Positions 17,791 through 26,327 of a DNA stretch of 64,000 nt are shown one piece after another (position 1 is the first letter of the stretch; each line of letters opens with the position of its first letter). The notes beneath the pieces were generated by a model that was given only the letters and a program-made list of their open reading frames with translations, ran no database searches and was not told the DNA's origin. This DNA is from Pseudomonas reidholzensis. Its GTDB lineage: Bacteria; Pseudomonadota; Gammaproteobacteria; Pseudomonadales; Pseudomonadaceae. Position numbers and translations under genes: made by a program. The DNA lies in contig NZ_UNOZ01000040.1 in NCBI RefSeq assembly GCF_900536025.1, forward strand, positions 1 to 64,000, written 5' to 3'.

Positions 17791-18429
17791 ATGAAAAGTC
17801 AAGACATTTTGCTTTTGTTCAAAATGGTCAGCCTTCATGCCCAAGAGGAAAATCTCTCTTGGCAAATGATTCCAGCCAATCCTGATGATCCAGCCGATGA
17901 GCCAGGCAACTGGGAAGGATGGTCGGACCCGGCCGCGTCGACCCCTCTATCCAGCTGGAGCGACAGTTACTCATTACGGGCATTGTCTGCCGCGCTAGGG
18001 CTGAGCAAGAGCGAGATTTCGAATGCGATGGCCAGATGTCGAGGATCCGGCCTGCTGACCTATGACTATGACACCGGCTTACCGAAAGTAAATCGTCGCG
18101 AGCTGCTGAAAATTGCCGAGCATGCGCTGAAGTACTTTTTCCCCGTTAAACCGGGGCCTATGGTTAGGGGAATTCCTACAGGTTTTGCAGCACCGGCGCT
18201 GTCGAAAAGCATCAAGAGCAGTGGCAACCTGATTCTGGTCTGGCCAGACGCAGTCGGTAGTGAGCGTGGTCAGGCAGTAGAACCGCTCTACAAGACCGTT
18301 CCGCACGCGGTCAAGCACGACAGGGTTCTCTATCATTATCTTGCGCTCGTCGACGCGATTCGCCTTGGCGGCCCGAGGGAAAGCGGTGTTGCACTCAATA
18401 TCCTGAAAACAGGGATGGGGCTTGGATAG
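17791..18429 (+). CDS. HTH protein, candidate antitoxin/regulator of the nucleotidyltransferase pair
   Basis: 212 aa from the ATG at 17791 (GAAGG at 17776-17780); an earlier in-frame ATG at 17746 lies inside the operator palindrome. A winged-helix segment is at about residues 60-90 (SLRALSAALGLSKSEISNAMARC) with a following wing (YDYDTGLPKVN). The C-terminal half has conserved-looking motifs PVKPGPMVRGIPTGFAAP, VWPDAVGSERGQAVEPLYK and LALVDAIRLGGPRE. No membrane segment. It is two bases from the next gene. The region is visibly less GC-rich than its neighbours, which suggests transfer. I do not know a characterised homologue; the partner is an AbiEii/MenT-like enzyme, so an AbiEi-like antitoxin role is inference. 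Confidence 0.7.
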   Translation: MKSQDILLLFKMVSLHAQEENLSWQMIPANPDDPADEPGNWEGWSDPAASTPLSSWSDSYSLRALSAALGLSKSEISNAMARCRGSGLLTYDYDTGLPKVNRRELLKIAEHALKYFFPVKPGPMVRGIPTGFAAPALSKSIKSSGNLILVWPDAVGSERGQAVEPLYKTVPHAVKHDRVLYHYLALVDAIRLGGPRESGVALNILKTGMGLG

Positions 18430-18430
18430 C

Positions 18431-19129
18431 ATGGTTTCAAACGCGGAACACAATTATGAACTCATAGAAGTTGTCGCGAAGGGTCTGGGCCAGGACCTCC
18501 TGAAGGAAGTGGCATTCGTAGGAGGGTGCACGACGGCATTGTTGGTCACCGACGCTGCGGTGCTGGACGACATCCGCTTCACTGATGACGTAGACCTGGT
18601 GATCGAGCTGGCAGGCATTGGTGCGTGGCAACGTCTGACAGAGCGCTTGGCTGCTCAGGGCTTCAAGATCACCGGAGAGGATGAGGTCAACTGTCGCTTC
18701 CGCTTCAAGGGTGTGAAAGTCGACTTCATGCCGTCGGATCCCGATATCCTGGGCTATGCGAACCGTTGGTATGTAGAAGGACTGGCACAAGCCGACTGGT
18801 TCGTCCTCCCCAGCGGCATCAGCATTCAAGTCTTCAAGCCAACCTATTTCCTCGCAACCAAGCTGGAGGCATTTCGTGGTCGGGGTCAGGGCGACCCTTA
18901 CCACAAGGATGTCGAGGACATCATCATCCTGATCGATGGCAGGGCGCAGCTGCTGGAAGAGATGCGTCAGGCCGAACCCGAGATCAAGGCATACATCATC
19001 GCGCAGGTTCGAGCGCTGTCGGCCTTGAGTGGTATCGACTATGTCATTGAAAGCTCGGGATCAGTGGTGGCTAACCCAGGCCGGGGTCGTATCATCCAAA
19101 AACGCATGCGGGACCTCGCCAGCGTATGA
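18431..19129 (+). CDS. Nucleotidyltransferase, AbiEii/MenT-like candidate toxin
   Basis: 232 aa. The polymerase-beta-like nucleotidyltransferase pattern is visible: GG at 31-32 (VGGCTTALL), D52-D53-V54-D55 after RFT (metal-binding Asp pair), third Asp D98 (VKVDFMP), K144 (LATKLEAF) and KDVEDI at 159-164. These are the same motifs as in AbiEii/DUF1814 and MenT toxins, which transfer nucleotides to tRNA or other targets. The ATG at 18431 follows the HTH stop by one base; a TTG at 18422 is a less likely start overlapping it. A strong bidirectional terminator lies at 19,226. Toxicity has not been shown by sequence. Confidence 0.78.
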   Translation: MVSNAEHNYELIEVVAKGLGQDLLKEVAFVGGCTTALLVTDAAVLDDIRFTDDVDLVIELAGIGAWQRLTERLAAQGFKITGEDEVNCRFRFKGVKVDFMPSDPDILGYANRWYVEGLAQADWFVLPSGISIQVFKPTYFLATKLEAFRGRGQGDPYHKDVEDIIILIDGRAQLLEEMRQAEPEIKAYIIAQVRALSALSGIDYVIESSGSVVANPGRGRIIQKRMRDLASV

Positions 19130-19225
19130 GATCCACGACGAGGTCGACAAAAGGTCGACGTCGAGCGGCCAACGATGCCTGGTCACTCGCTTCTGGTTTT
19201 TCGCTAACAGATCACGACGGCCACT

Positions 19226-19257
19226 AAAAAACGCCCGGTCTCTCAACCGGGCGTTTT
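19226..19257. terminator. Bidirectional terminator
   Basis: An AAAACGCCCGG / CCGGGCGTTTT stem with a short loop, A-run on one side and T-run on the other, between the nucleotidyltransferase gene and the convergent envelope operon. Confidence 0.9.
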
Positions 19258-19263
19258 CAGGTA

Positions 19264-20007
19264 TCAGCGCAAGACCCGCGCCGGCTCATCCGGCGGCAAG
19301 TCACTGTGCCCACCCTGGCGCCCCGGCTGCCCAGCCACCTCGCCACCCAGTTGCTCGGCCAGTTGCCGCGCCACGTCTTCACCCAGCGCCTTGGACACTT
19401 CGCGCACCACCCGCGGGCGGTTGAGGGTCACGCGGGCATCCTGGCTGTTGACCAGCTTGGTGTCCTGCCCCTCACCCATGGCGGTGAACGCCGAGGTGAT
19501 CTCGTAGGTGCGGGTGTTGACCAGGCTGAAGTCGGCCACCAGGCTCAGGCCCAGTACCGCCGAATAGCTGTCGGTGTGGTCCAGGGCGGTGGTATCGCGC
19601 TGGAAGTCGATGTCCGACAGGGTGCCGAACAGCACGTAGTCGGCACCGGGAAACGCGCCGCTCTTGATCCGCGCGATCACGTCATGCACGTCCTCGCTGG
19701 ACGCAGCCGTGTACGGCTTGGCCTGCACCACCTGGAACTGGCCGCCCTTGATCAGCGCACCTTTGATTTCGGCGCTGAACGCGCGCAGTTCGGTCTGCTG
19801 GATGTAGCTGGTGCTGCTCTCGTACTCGCTGTAGCTCGCCGAGTGGCTGGCGTTGTAAGCGCTGGCCTGGCCGCTTTGCTGGGCGTTGACGGTGTGCACG
19901 TACGCTTCCAGCCGCGCCTCGTACGCCAGGTCGGTGACCGCGACCTTGGGGGCCGCCTGCGCGGACACCGCGCAGGCCAGGCCGATGATTGCCATCCATG
20001 TACGCAT
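19264..20007 (-). CDS. Periplasmic CsgG/LpoB-like protein
   Basis: 247 aa with signal peptide ending at AQA-AP (residue ~18) and no lipobox. The N-terminal mature part (KVAVTDLAYE) and the following strand/helix pattern, with ADYVLFGTLSDIDF in the middle, resemble the CsgG/LpoB fold. The last ~30 residues are Gly/Gln-rich and probably disordered. Last of four minus-strand genes, three bases after the LpoB-like gene. It is possibly a paralogue of that protein that has lost its lipid anchor. Function unknown. Confidence 0.75.
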   Translation of the reverse strand: MRTWMAIIGLACAVSAQAAPKVAVTDLAYEARLEAYVHTVNAQQSGQASAYNASHSASYSEYESSTSYIQQTELRAFSAEIKGALIKGGQFQVVQAKPYTAASSEDVHDVIARIKSGAFPGADYVLFGTLSDIDFQRDTTALDHTDSYSAVLGLSLVADFSLVNTRTYEITSAFTAMGEGQDTKLVNSQDARVTLNRPRVVREVSKALGEDVARQLAEQLGGEVAGQPGRQGGHSDLPPDEPARVLR

Positions 20008-20010
20008 CGC

Positions 20011-20598
20011 TTAGCGCTCCGTGGTCTTGCGGATTTCTTTTTCGTCCATCCATTCGGCCAGGCCGCTCTCGACGTCGACCAGTTGCAGGCTGAACTTGTA
20101 GAACACGTCCTTGTAGTCGCTGCTGCGCTTGACGATCGAGCTGATCGAGCCTTCCAGGCGGTACTGCGCGGCAATCATGTTGCCGGTCTTGGCCACCGTG
20201 TTCTTCTTGTACAGGCCGCTCTGGTTCTGCAGCTTGAGCTGATCGACCTGGCTCTGCATGTCGGTGTTGTCGCTGGCGAAGCGGGCCACGCCGGTCTTCA
20301 GCAACTGGGTCTTGATGGTGGTGGTGATCTCGCGGGTATCGATGTACTCGCTGGTCTTGTTCTTCACGTCATACACCTGCACCACCGGGCGGCCATGCAG
20401 CACGCCGGACTGGGCCAGCGAGCGGGTCATGCTCTCGGCGATCATCTGCAGGTCGGTGGAGCCGAACTCGTTGGTCACCAGCTCCACGGCCTTGCTGTCG
20501 CCGTAGCTGATGTTCTTGCCGCCAAGGACCGGCGACGGGGTGCTGCAACCGCTGACCAGGGCAATGGCCAGGGCGGCGAGGGAAATACGTGCAAACAT
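20011..20598 (-). CDS. LpoB-family outer-membrane lipoprotein
   Basis: 195 aa; lipobox VSGC at Cys18. Family motifs include the N-terminal YGDSKAVELVTNEFGSTDLQ, the central GRPVVQVYDVKNKTSEYID and IAAQYRLEGSISSIVKR. In enterobacteria LpoB activates the peptidoglycan synthase PBP1b. In P. aeruginosa that role belongs to the unrelated LpoP, so the function of this protein in Pseudomonas cannot be taken from the name. It is preceded by a YcfL gene, the same pairing as ycfL-lpoB of E. coli. Confidence 0.82.
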   Translation of the reverse strand: MFARISLAALAIALVSGCSTPSPVLGGKNISYGDSKAVELVTNEFGSTDLQMIAESMTRSLAQSGVLHGRPVVQVYDVKNKTSEYIDTREITTTIKTQLLKTGVARFASDNTDMQSQVDQLKLQNQSGLYKKNTVAKTGNMIAAQYRLEGSISSIVKRSSDYKDVFYKFSLQLVDVESGLAEWMDEKEIRKTTER

Positions 20599-20619
20599 CG
20601 AGACTGCTCCTGAAAAAAA

Positions 20620-20988
20620 TTACCGGGTGTGGACTTCGAGGCGGAAGTCGCTCGCCTGCGGGACCGGGGCGATGGCGGGCAGGACGCTGGCCTGCTTGCC
20701 GTACAGGGTGAGGGTCTTCCAGCTTTCTTCGTCGGCTACCGGGAAGCCGTCGTTGCCCAGCCAGGCAAAGCGGTAGTACAGGGTCTGGTTGCTGCGGCTG
20801 GTGTTGTTGACGCCGACCTTGACCGTGAGAAAGCCGTTTTCGCGGGCGACGCGCATCGGCCCGAGCTCGAAGTCATCGAGCTGGCCCATGGTCACCACCT
20901 TGCTGGCGGCGCTGTCCGGTGCGGGGGGCGGTGTGGCGCAGCCGGCCAGGAGGGCGGCGGCGAACAGGGCAATGCAGGTAAAGCGCAT
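20620..20988 (-). CDS. YcfL-family (DUF1425) lipoprotein
   Basis: 122 aa; lipobox LAGC at Cys17. An Ig-like beta-rich domain follows with NNTSRSNQTLYYRFAWLGNDGFPV, the characteristic YcfL pattern. Outer-membrane lipoprotein of unknown function. It precedes the LpoB-like gene by 21 bases. Confidence 0.82.
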   Translation of the reverse strand: MRFTCIALFAAALLAGCATPPPAPDSAASKVVTMGQLDDFELGPMRVARENGFLTVKVGVNNTSRSNQTLYYRFAWLGNDGFPVADEESWKTLTLYGKQASVLPAIAPVPQASDFRLEVHTR

Positions 20989-21003
20989 GTGCGGTCCTTG
21001 GGG

Positions 21004-22401
21004 TTACTTGAGGCTGGCAACGGCCTGGGGTTGTGGGGTGGCGGCAGGCGGGGTGGCGATGGCGGGGCCGCCGGCGAACACCCGGTTGCCGACCACGCGC
21101 AGGCTGACGACCTGGAACGGCCGGTCGATCTTTACCGTGAGCCGGTTGCCGCCCAGGCTCGGTGGCAAATTGAGGGTGTGCTCGCCGTTGGCCAGGTGCA
21201 CCCGGGCGACCTGGGTCTCGTTGGGCAGGGTGCGCCAGGTGCGGGTGTCGGCGCCTTCGACCACGGCCGAGGCGATGCCCATGATCAGGGCGGCCAGCGG
21301 GTTGACCTCGTTCATCTTCTTTTGCGCCACGCCGCGGCTCACCGCGCGCACGCTGGTGCGCAGGATGATGCCGGGCATGTCGTCGCGCAACGCCCGGCGC
21401 GACATGGCGCTGGTGCTGTTGAGGGCGGTCAGGCTGAGCGCCTTGTCGTTCAGGTAGAGCTCGCTGAAATGCGCGGTGCTGGTGTCTTCCTTGATCACCG
21501 GGAACGACAGCGGGGTGATCACCAGGTTGCCGTCGATCGACAGCGGCAGCGGGATGCGCACCGAGTCGCGGGCCGGCGCCAGGCCGCTCTGGACCACGAT
21601 CAGCACGTCGCTTTCGCCGGTGGTGGCGGTGCTCTTGTCGAGGTCGAGCAAGGCCTGCTCGAGCAGCGGGGTGTTCGGCCGCAGTTCGGCGGCGGTGCGG
21701 TAGCCCGGCGCGGCCAGGCCTTTTTCGCCCAGGGCTTCGTAGACATAACCGGACAGGTAATGGCTGAAGGCGCTCTGGTAGCTGTTTTTCAGGCCGACCA
21801 CGTCCGGCGCATCGAGGCTGGCCACCGGGTAACCCTTGAGGTCCTTGTACTCGGTGGCGACGCCTTGTTGCTCGGCTTCCTCTTCGCGCTTGAGGTACTG
21901 CTTGTCGCGCAGCTCGGCGATCAGCGCTTCGCGCTCGTGGGTCCTCTTGATCTCGGTGCGGGCGCCGTCGAAGTCGTTGACTGCCAGCAGGTTGAGCGCC
22001 ATCTGGGTGGTCAGCATGACCTTTTCGTAGTCGTAGCCTTCGTAGCGGCGAACCTTGTCGTTGACCAGGTAGCTGCCGAACTGGCTGAGGTAGCGGGCGG
22101 TGTCGAGCTTGACCGACTCCTCCCACTGGAAGACCACACCGTCGGCGGCGCGCCAGGCCTGCTGGCTGCCCTGGAAGTCGCCCTTGGAGCGCAGCAGCTC
22201 GCCCTTTTCGAAGTAGTAGAGCAGGTCTTTGCGCTCGCCCTTGTTGTTGCTTTCGAGCAAGGTCAGGGCGGCGTCGAGGTTGCCGGCGGCCAGTTGCTGG
22301 TTGGTTTCCTGGAGCTCGCTGTCGTAACTGCGGAACGCGGCGCAGCCGGTCAGCTGCAAGGCGGCGACAAGCGCAGCCAGGGTAAGGGCGCGGGGGACCA
22401 T
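21004..22401 (-). CDS. COG3014-family lipoprotein with TPR-like N-terminus
   Basis: 465 aa; lipobox LTGC at Cys20. An N-terminal alpha-helical, TPR-like half (LQETNQQLAAGNLDAALTLLESNN ... YEKVMLTTQMALNLLAVNDFDGARTEIKRTH) is followed by a beta-rich C-terminal half and a Pro/Ala-rich tail. First gene of the four-gene envelope operon. The function of the COG3014 family is unknown; together with YcfL and LpoB-like genes it forms a recurrent cluster in gamma-proteobacteria. Confidence 0.8.
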   Translation of the reverse strand: MVPRALTLAALVAALQLTGCAAFRSYDSELQETNQQLAAGNLDAALTLLESNNKGERKDLLYYFEKGELLRSKGDFQGSQQAWRAADGVVFQWEESVKLDTARYLSQFGSYLVNDKVRRYEGYDYEKVMLTTQMALNLLAVNDFDGARTEIKRTHEREALIAELRDKQYLKREEEAEQQGVATEYKDLKGYPVASLDAPDVVGLKNSYQSAFSHYLSGYVYEALGEKGLAAPGYRTAAELRPNTPLLEQALLDLDKSTATTGESDVLIVVQSGLAPARDSVRIPLPLSIDGNLVITPLSFPVIKEDTSTAHFSELYLNDKALSLTALNSTSAMSRRALRDDMPGIILRTSVRAVSRGVAQKKMNEVNPLAALIMGIASAVVEGADTRTWRTLPNETQVARVHLANGEHTLNLPPSLGGNRLTVKIDRPFQVVSLRVVGNRVFAGGPAIATPPAATPQPQAVASLK

Positions 22402-22611
22402 CGGTGGTGTTCTTCCCTGAATGGATGGACGGCGGGGGCGGCATTATACTGGCCGACGATGGCAATTTGGTGGCAGTGTGTGGGTGATTTTCTTCGAGCC
22501 GTCCAAGGCCCCTAACTGTTACAAGATTTTTCATGAAATCCGCCCGAGCACCTTGAGCAGTGCAGAGTGGAAGTGAACAATGTTCGCTTTCGTATTCCCT
22601 CGAGACCGGCC

Positions 22612-24234
22612 ATGACTTCCCGTCCCCGTTTACTCGCCTGGCTGTTGTGGCCGGCGCTGGCGTTGGCGCTGTGCAGCACCCTCGCTGTCGCCGATGCGTT
22701 ACCCGGCCAAGCGCCGGTGATTACCCCGGACCCGGTCCGTGGTGGGGTGCTGTATGCACAGCACTGCTCGATCTGCCATGGCGACAGTGGTGCCGGTGAT
22801 GGTCCGGCCGGGCTTGGGCTGGAGCCGCCTCCGAGTAACCTGCGCAGTGTCGAGCGGCTTGATCAGCTGAGTCTGTTGGACCTCTACAACACCCTCAGCC
22901 TGGGCGTCGAAGGCACTGATATGGGGTCGTTCGCCGATCAGCTCGACGAGCGTGAACGCTGGGATGTGGCGGCCTATATCGCCAGCTTTACGGCCGACCC
23001 GCAGGCGGCCAAGGGCGCCCAGACCTGGCCCCTTGCCGACCTCGCGCGGCAGACCCCGGCGAGTGTGGCTGCCAGTCAGGGCGTCGAGGCGTTGGCAGCG
23101 TTCCGCGCCCAGCGTGCGCAGCCGCCGCAGGTCAAACGCGGCCCGGCGCAGTTGATCGAATACACCGTCAGTACACTGGACAAGAGCCTGGCAGCCTACC
23201 GTGAAGGTGAGCATGACCAGGCCTACGACCTGTCGGTGGCGGCTTATTTGGAAGGCTTCGAACTGGTCGAAAGCTCGCTGGACAACATCGACGCGCAGGT
23301 CCGCAAGGACACCGAGAAGGCCCTGATGGCCTACCGTCAGGCGCTGCAGGATGGCCTGCCACTGGCCCAGGCCGAGCAGCGTCTGGCCGAGGCCAAGGGC
23401 AAGCTCGAGGTGGCCTCCAAGCTGCTCGGCAGCGATGGCCTGAGCTGGTCGCTGAGCTACATTTCCGGGCTGTTGATCCTGCTGCGCGAAGGCCTGGAGG
23501 CGATCCTGGTACTGGCGGCTATCCTCGCCTTCCTGCGTAACACCGGCCAGCAGTCGGCGGTGCGCAGCGTCAATATCGGCTGGGCCCTGGCCCTGGTTGC
23601 GGGCTTTGCCACCTGGGCCGTGGCGGCGTACGTGATTGATGTCGGCGGTGCCCAGCGCGAGCTGCTGGAAGGCTGTACGGCGCTGTTCGCCGCGGTGATG
23701 GTGCTGTGGCTTGGGGTGTGGATGCACGACCGCCGGCATGCGGCGGCCTGGCAGGATTACATCAAAAGCAGCCTGCTCGGCGGCGGCGGGCGCTTTGGCT
23801 TTGCCGTGCTGGCGTTCTTCTCGGTGTACCGCGAGTTGTTCGAGGTGATCCTGTTCTACGAGACCCTCTGGCTGCAGTCCGGGCCGGCTGGGCACAACGC
23901 GGTGCTGGCGGGTGGCGCGACGGCGCTGGTGCTGCTGGTGGGCTTGGCCTGGGTGATCCTGCGCGGTTCGGCGAAGCTGCCGCTGTCGCTGTTCTTCAGC
24001 ATCAATGCGGGGTTGTTGTGTGCCTTGTCGGTAGTGTTTGCAGGGCACGGGGTCAAGGCGCTGCAGGAGGCTGGCGTGCTGGGCACGCGGCCGGTGGCGT
24101 TCTTCGAGTTCGACTGGCTGGGGATTCATGCCGACGCGTATTCGCTGGCGGCGCAGGCCGTGGCGTTGACGGCGATTGTCTGCCTGTATGGGCGCTCGTG
24201 GCTGGCCGAGAAGCGCCGGGCGGCAGCCAGCTAG
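22612..24234 (+). CDS. Cytochrome c - FTR1 iron permease fusion
   Basis: 540 aa from the ATG at 22612, the start that places a clean signal sequence at the N-terminus (RLLAWLLWPALALAL); an earlier start at 22567 would add a charged segment. A heme c site CSICH is in the N-terminal domain (about residues 50-130), then a long helical periplasmic region (residues ~190-290). The C-terminal part has seven or so membrane helices with two FTR1 motifs, REGLE (LLREGLEAILVL) and a second RELFE. FTR1 transports ferric/ferrous iron coupled to oxidation; the fused cytochrome suggests that electrons go to a redox partner. No Fur site is evident upstream. Confidence 0.85.
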   Translation: MTSRPRLLAWLLWPALALALCSTLAVADALPGQAPVITPDPVRGGVLYAQHCSICHGDSGAGDGPAGLGLEPPPSNLRSVERLDQLSLLDLYNTLSLGVEGTDMGSFADQLDERERWDVAAYIASFTADPQAAKGAQTWPLADLARQTPASVAASQGVEALAAFRAQRAQPPQVKRGPAQLIEYTVSTLDKSLAAYREGEHDQAYDLSVAAYLEGFELVESSLDNIDAQVRKDTEKALMAYRQALQDGLPLAQAEQRLAEAKGKLEVASKLLGSDGLSWSLSYISGLLILLREGLEAILVLAAILAFLRNTGQQSAVRSVNIGWALALVAGFATWAVAAYVIDVGGAQRELLEGCTALFAAVMVLWLGVWMHDRRHAAAWQDYIKSSLLGGGGRFGFAVLAFFSVYRELFEVILFYETLWLQSGPAGHNAVLAGGATALVLLVGLAWVILRGSAKLPLSLFFSINAGLLCALSVVFAGHGVKALQEAGVLGTRPVAFFEFDWLGIHADAYSLAAQAVALTAIVCLYGRSWLAEKRRAAAS

Positions 24235-24249
24235 ATCGGCGGTGTCTTC

Positions 24250-24324
24250 TTCGCGGGTAAACCCGCTCCCACAGGGGTTTTGAGCTGCGCCGCAGAACCC
24301 TGTGGGAGCGGGTTTACCCGCGAA
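24250..24324. repeat. REP pair, CGGGTAAACCCGC subtype
   Basis: Left arm 24250-24276 and right arm 24298-24324 are exact inverted copies around a 21-base spacer, 15 bases after the FTR1 stop. Confidence 0.93.
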
Positions 24325-24379
24325 GAGGCCAGAACTGGCACCATAACGATCATTCAATCCGAACAATGGACACAGCTAC

Positions 24380-24832
24380 ATGCGTATATGGATCGATGCC
24401 GACGCCTGCCCCAAGCAAGCCAAGGACCTGATCGTCAAGTTCGCCCTCAAGCGCAAGTTCGAGGTGGTGATGGTCGCCGGGCAGGCGCAGATCAAGCCTG
24501 CGTTCGCCTGTGTACGGCTGATCGTCGTGCCCAGCGGCCCGGACGCGGCCGACGATTACCTGGTGGAAAACGCCGTCCCCGGCGAGCTGGTGATCTGCAG
24601 CGATATCCCGCTGGCTGATCGCCTGATCAAGAAGGGGGTTGCCGCCCTCGACCCCCGTGGCCGCGAGTTCGACGAGCGCAACATGGGTGACCGGCTGGCG
24701 GTGCGCAACCTGTTCACCGATCTGCGCGAGCAGGGCCAGGTCAGTGGCGGGCAGGCGCCCTACGGCGAGAAGGAGAAGCAGGAGTTCGCCAATGCCCTCG
24801 ACCGCATCATCACGCGCTTGGCCAAGGGCTAG
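24380..24832 (+). CDS. UPF0178 (YaiI/YqxD) family protein
   Basis: 150 aa. Starts with the family hallmark MRIWIDADACP and has the conserved SGPDAADDYL and ICSDIPLADRLI motifs plus DPRGREFDERNMGDRLAVR. A PIN-like nuclease fold is predicted for this family; the D7/D9 and D-x-AD acidic residues would bind metal. Cellular role not established. It lies between a REP pair and a terminator shared with the convergent elbB. Confidence 0.92.
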   Translation: MRIWIDADACPKQAKDLIVKFALKRKFEVVMVAGQAQIKPAFACVRLIVVPSGPDAADDYLVENAVPGELVICSDIPLADRLIKKGVAALDPRGREFDERNMGDRLAVRNLFTDLREQGQVSGGQAPYGEKEKQEFANALDRIITRLAKG

Positions 24833-24843
24833 CAGGGCAGGGG

Positions 24844-24866
24844 GCAGCCCACGCTTTGCGGGCTGC
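24844..24866. terminator. Terminator between UPF0178 gene and elbB
   Basis: GCAGCCC (24844-24850) and GGGCTGC (24860-24866) hairpin with inner GC/GC pairs, in the 51-base gap between convergent genes. Confidence 0.6.
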
Positions 24867-24883
24867 TTGGGCAGTGGCCTTAC

Positions 24884-25558
24884 TTAATGGTCGCCTTCGT
24901 GGGTCAGCTCCAGCACCCGGTCCACCAGCTTGTAGATCCCGCCCGCCGCCTCGCTGATCGAGGTGGCCAGCATGTACGCCGGGGTCGTCACCAGCTTGCG
25001 CTGGGTGTCTTCGACGATGTCATGCACATCGCACTCTTCATGGGTGCCGCCCATCTTCACCACGGCCGCGCTGGTGCCCGCGTCGTTGCCAATGGTGCAG
25101 ACCACGCCCGGCCCGTAGATCTTGGCAGCCAGCGCCGGCGAGATGCACATCAGGCCGACCGGCTTGCCGGCCTCGGCAAAGGCTTCGGCCAGCGCCAGGA
25201 CATCCGGCTGCACCGTGCACTTGTCGCCTTCGACGGCAAAGTTGGAGAGGTTTTTCGCGGCGCCAAAGCCGCCCGGCACGATCAACGCATCGAAATCCTT
25301 GGCGTCGGCTTCACGGATGTCCTTGACCTCGCCGCGGGCGATGCGCGCCGACTCCACCAGCACGTTGCGCGACTCTTGCGTCGCTTCGCCGGTGAGGTGA
25401 TCGATCACGTGCATCTGCGCGATGTTGGGTGCAAAGCATTGCACCTGTGCGCCTCGCTGGTCGAGGCGCAGCAGGGTGATCACGCTTTCATGGATTTCGG
25501 CGCCGTCGTAGACGCCACAGCCGGAAAGAATCACCGCAACTTTTTTCGTCATGCTCAT
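24884..25558 (-). CDS. elbB: Isoprenoid biosynthesis glyoxalase ElbB
   Basis: 224 aa DJ-1/PfpI-superfamily glyoxalase. Typical start KKVAVILSGCGVYDGAEIHE and the nucleophile-elbow region around GKPVGLMCISPA with a conserved Cys. In E. coli ElbB affects isoprenoid production and has glyoxalase activity. Start at 25558 (MSM); the second Met two codons later is an equally plausible start. Confidence 0.92.
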   Translation of the reverse strand: MSMTKKVAVILSGCGVYDGAEIHESVITLLRLDQRGAQVQCFAPNIAQMHVIDHLTGEATQESRNVLVESARIARGEVKDIREADAKDFDALIVPGGFGAAKNLSNFAVEGDKCTVQPDVLALAEAFAEAGKPVGLMCISPALAAKIYGPGVVCTIGNDAGTSAAVVKMGGTHEECDVHDIVEDTQRKLVTTPAYMLATSISEAAGGIYKLVDRVLELTHEGDH

Positions 25559-25682
25559 TACTCCAGTGTCGAGGCGCTTAATGTCCTCTAGTTTGGCAGA
25601 TGTGGCTATGACGCGGCGTGCTCACAACCTACAGGGTTGGAACGCAACCACTGCAGGGTGTTCATTCTTCGGCAGGGGTGTA

Positions 25683-26327
25683 TCAGGGGCGGTCAGGGCC
25701 TTCGCCCGGGGCGGGCTTCTCGGCCACTGCCTGTTCCGCCGCGGCAGCCTGTTCGGCGGCGGCCGCCTTGCGCTCGGCGCGCAAGGTGCGGAAGCGCCGG
25801 CGCAGCCACAGCAGCAGGCCCAGTACCAGCAGGCCGCCGAGCACCCAGAGCTCGTACTTCTTGACGTTGCCCAGCAGGCCTTCGAGTATCGCCCCGAAAT
25901 GGTAGGCGGCGGCGCCCAGGGCAATCGCCCAGATCGCCGCGCCGATGCCGTTGAGCAGCAGGTAGCGCCGGGGTGGATAGCCCGACAAGCCGATCGCCAC
26001 CGGCATGACCGTGCGCAGGCCGTAGACGAAGCGGAAGCTCAGTACCCAGATGTCCGGGTGGCGGCGGATGTGGTCCAGCGCGCGGTCGCCCATCGCCTGC
26101 CAGCGCGGCTTGCGCGCCAGGATCGCGCGGCCGTGGCGGCGGCCCATGAAGTACCACAGCTGGTCGCCGGCATAGCTGCCGAAGAACGCCGTGAGTACCA
26201 CCAGGTTGATGTCCATGTATCCGCGGAACGCAAGAAATCCTGCGAGAACCAGGATGGTCTCACCTTCGAAAAATGTGCCGAGAAAAAGGGCGAAGTAGCC
26301 GAAATCCTGCAGGAATTGTCCAAGCAT
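25683..26327 (-). CDS. DedA family inner-membrane protein
   Basis: 214 aa. Several membrane segments with the conserved DedA motifs FFEGETILVLAGFLA and FFGSYAGDQLWYFMGRRHG, and the FRFVYGLRTVMPVAIGL segment with its basic residue. DedA proteins are undecaprenyl-phosphate or lipid flippase/transporter-type proteins important for envelope homeostasis. The C-terminal ~45 residues are Arg/Ala/Glu-rich and cytoplasmic. Confidence 0.9.
   Translation of the reverse strand: MLGQFLQDFGYFALFLGTFFEGETILVLAGFLAFRGYMDINLVVLTAFFGSYAGDQLWYFMGRRHGRAILARKPRWQAMGDRALDHIRRHPDIWVLSFRFVYGLRTVMPVAIGLSGYPPRRYLLLNGIGAAIWAIALGAAAYHFGAILEGLLGNVKKYELWVLGGLLVLGLLLWLRRRFRTLRAERKAAAAEQAAAAEQAVAEKPAPGEGPDRP

Noticed and set aside
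20629..22515. Plus-strand frame of ~630 codons antisense to the envelope operon
   Set aside because: It spans the ends of two lipoproteins and their junction and has a shadow-type composition. The sense genes have lipoboxes and family motifs.
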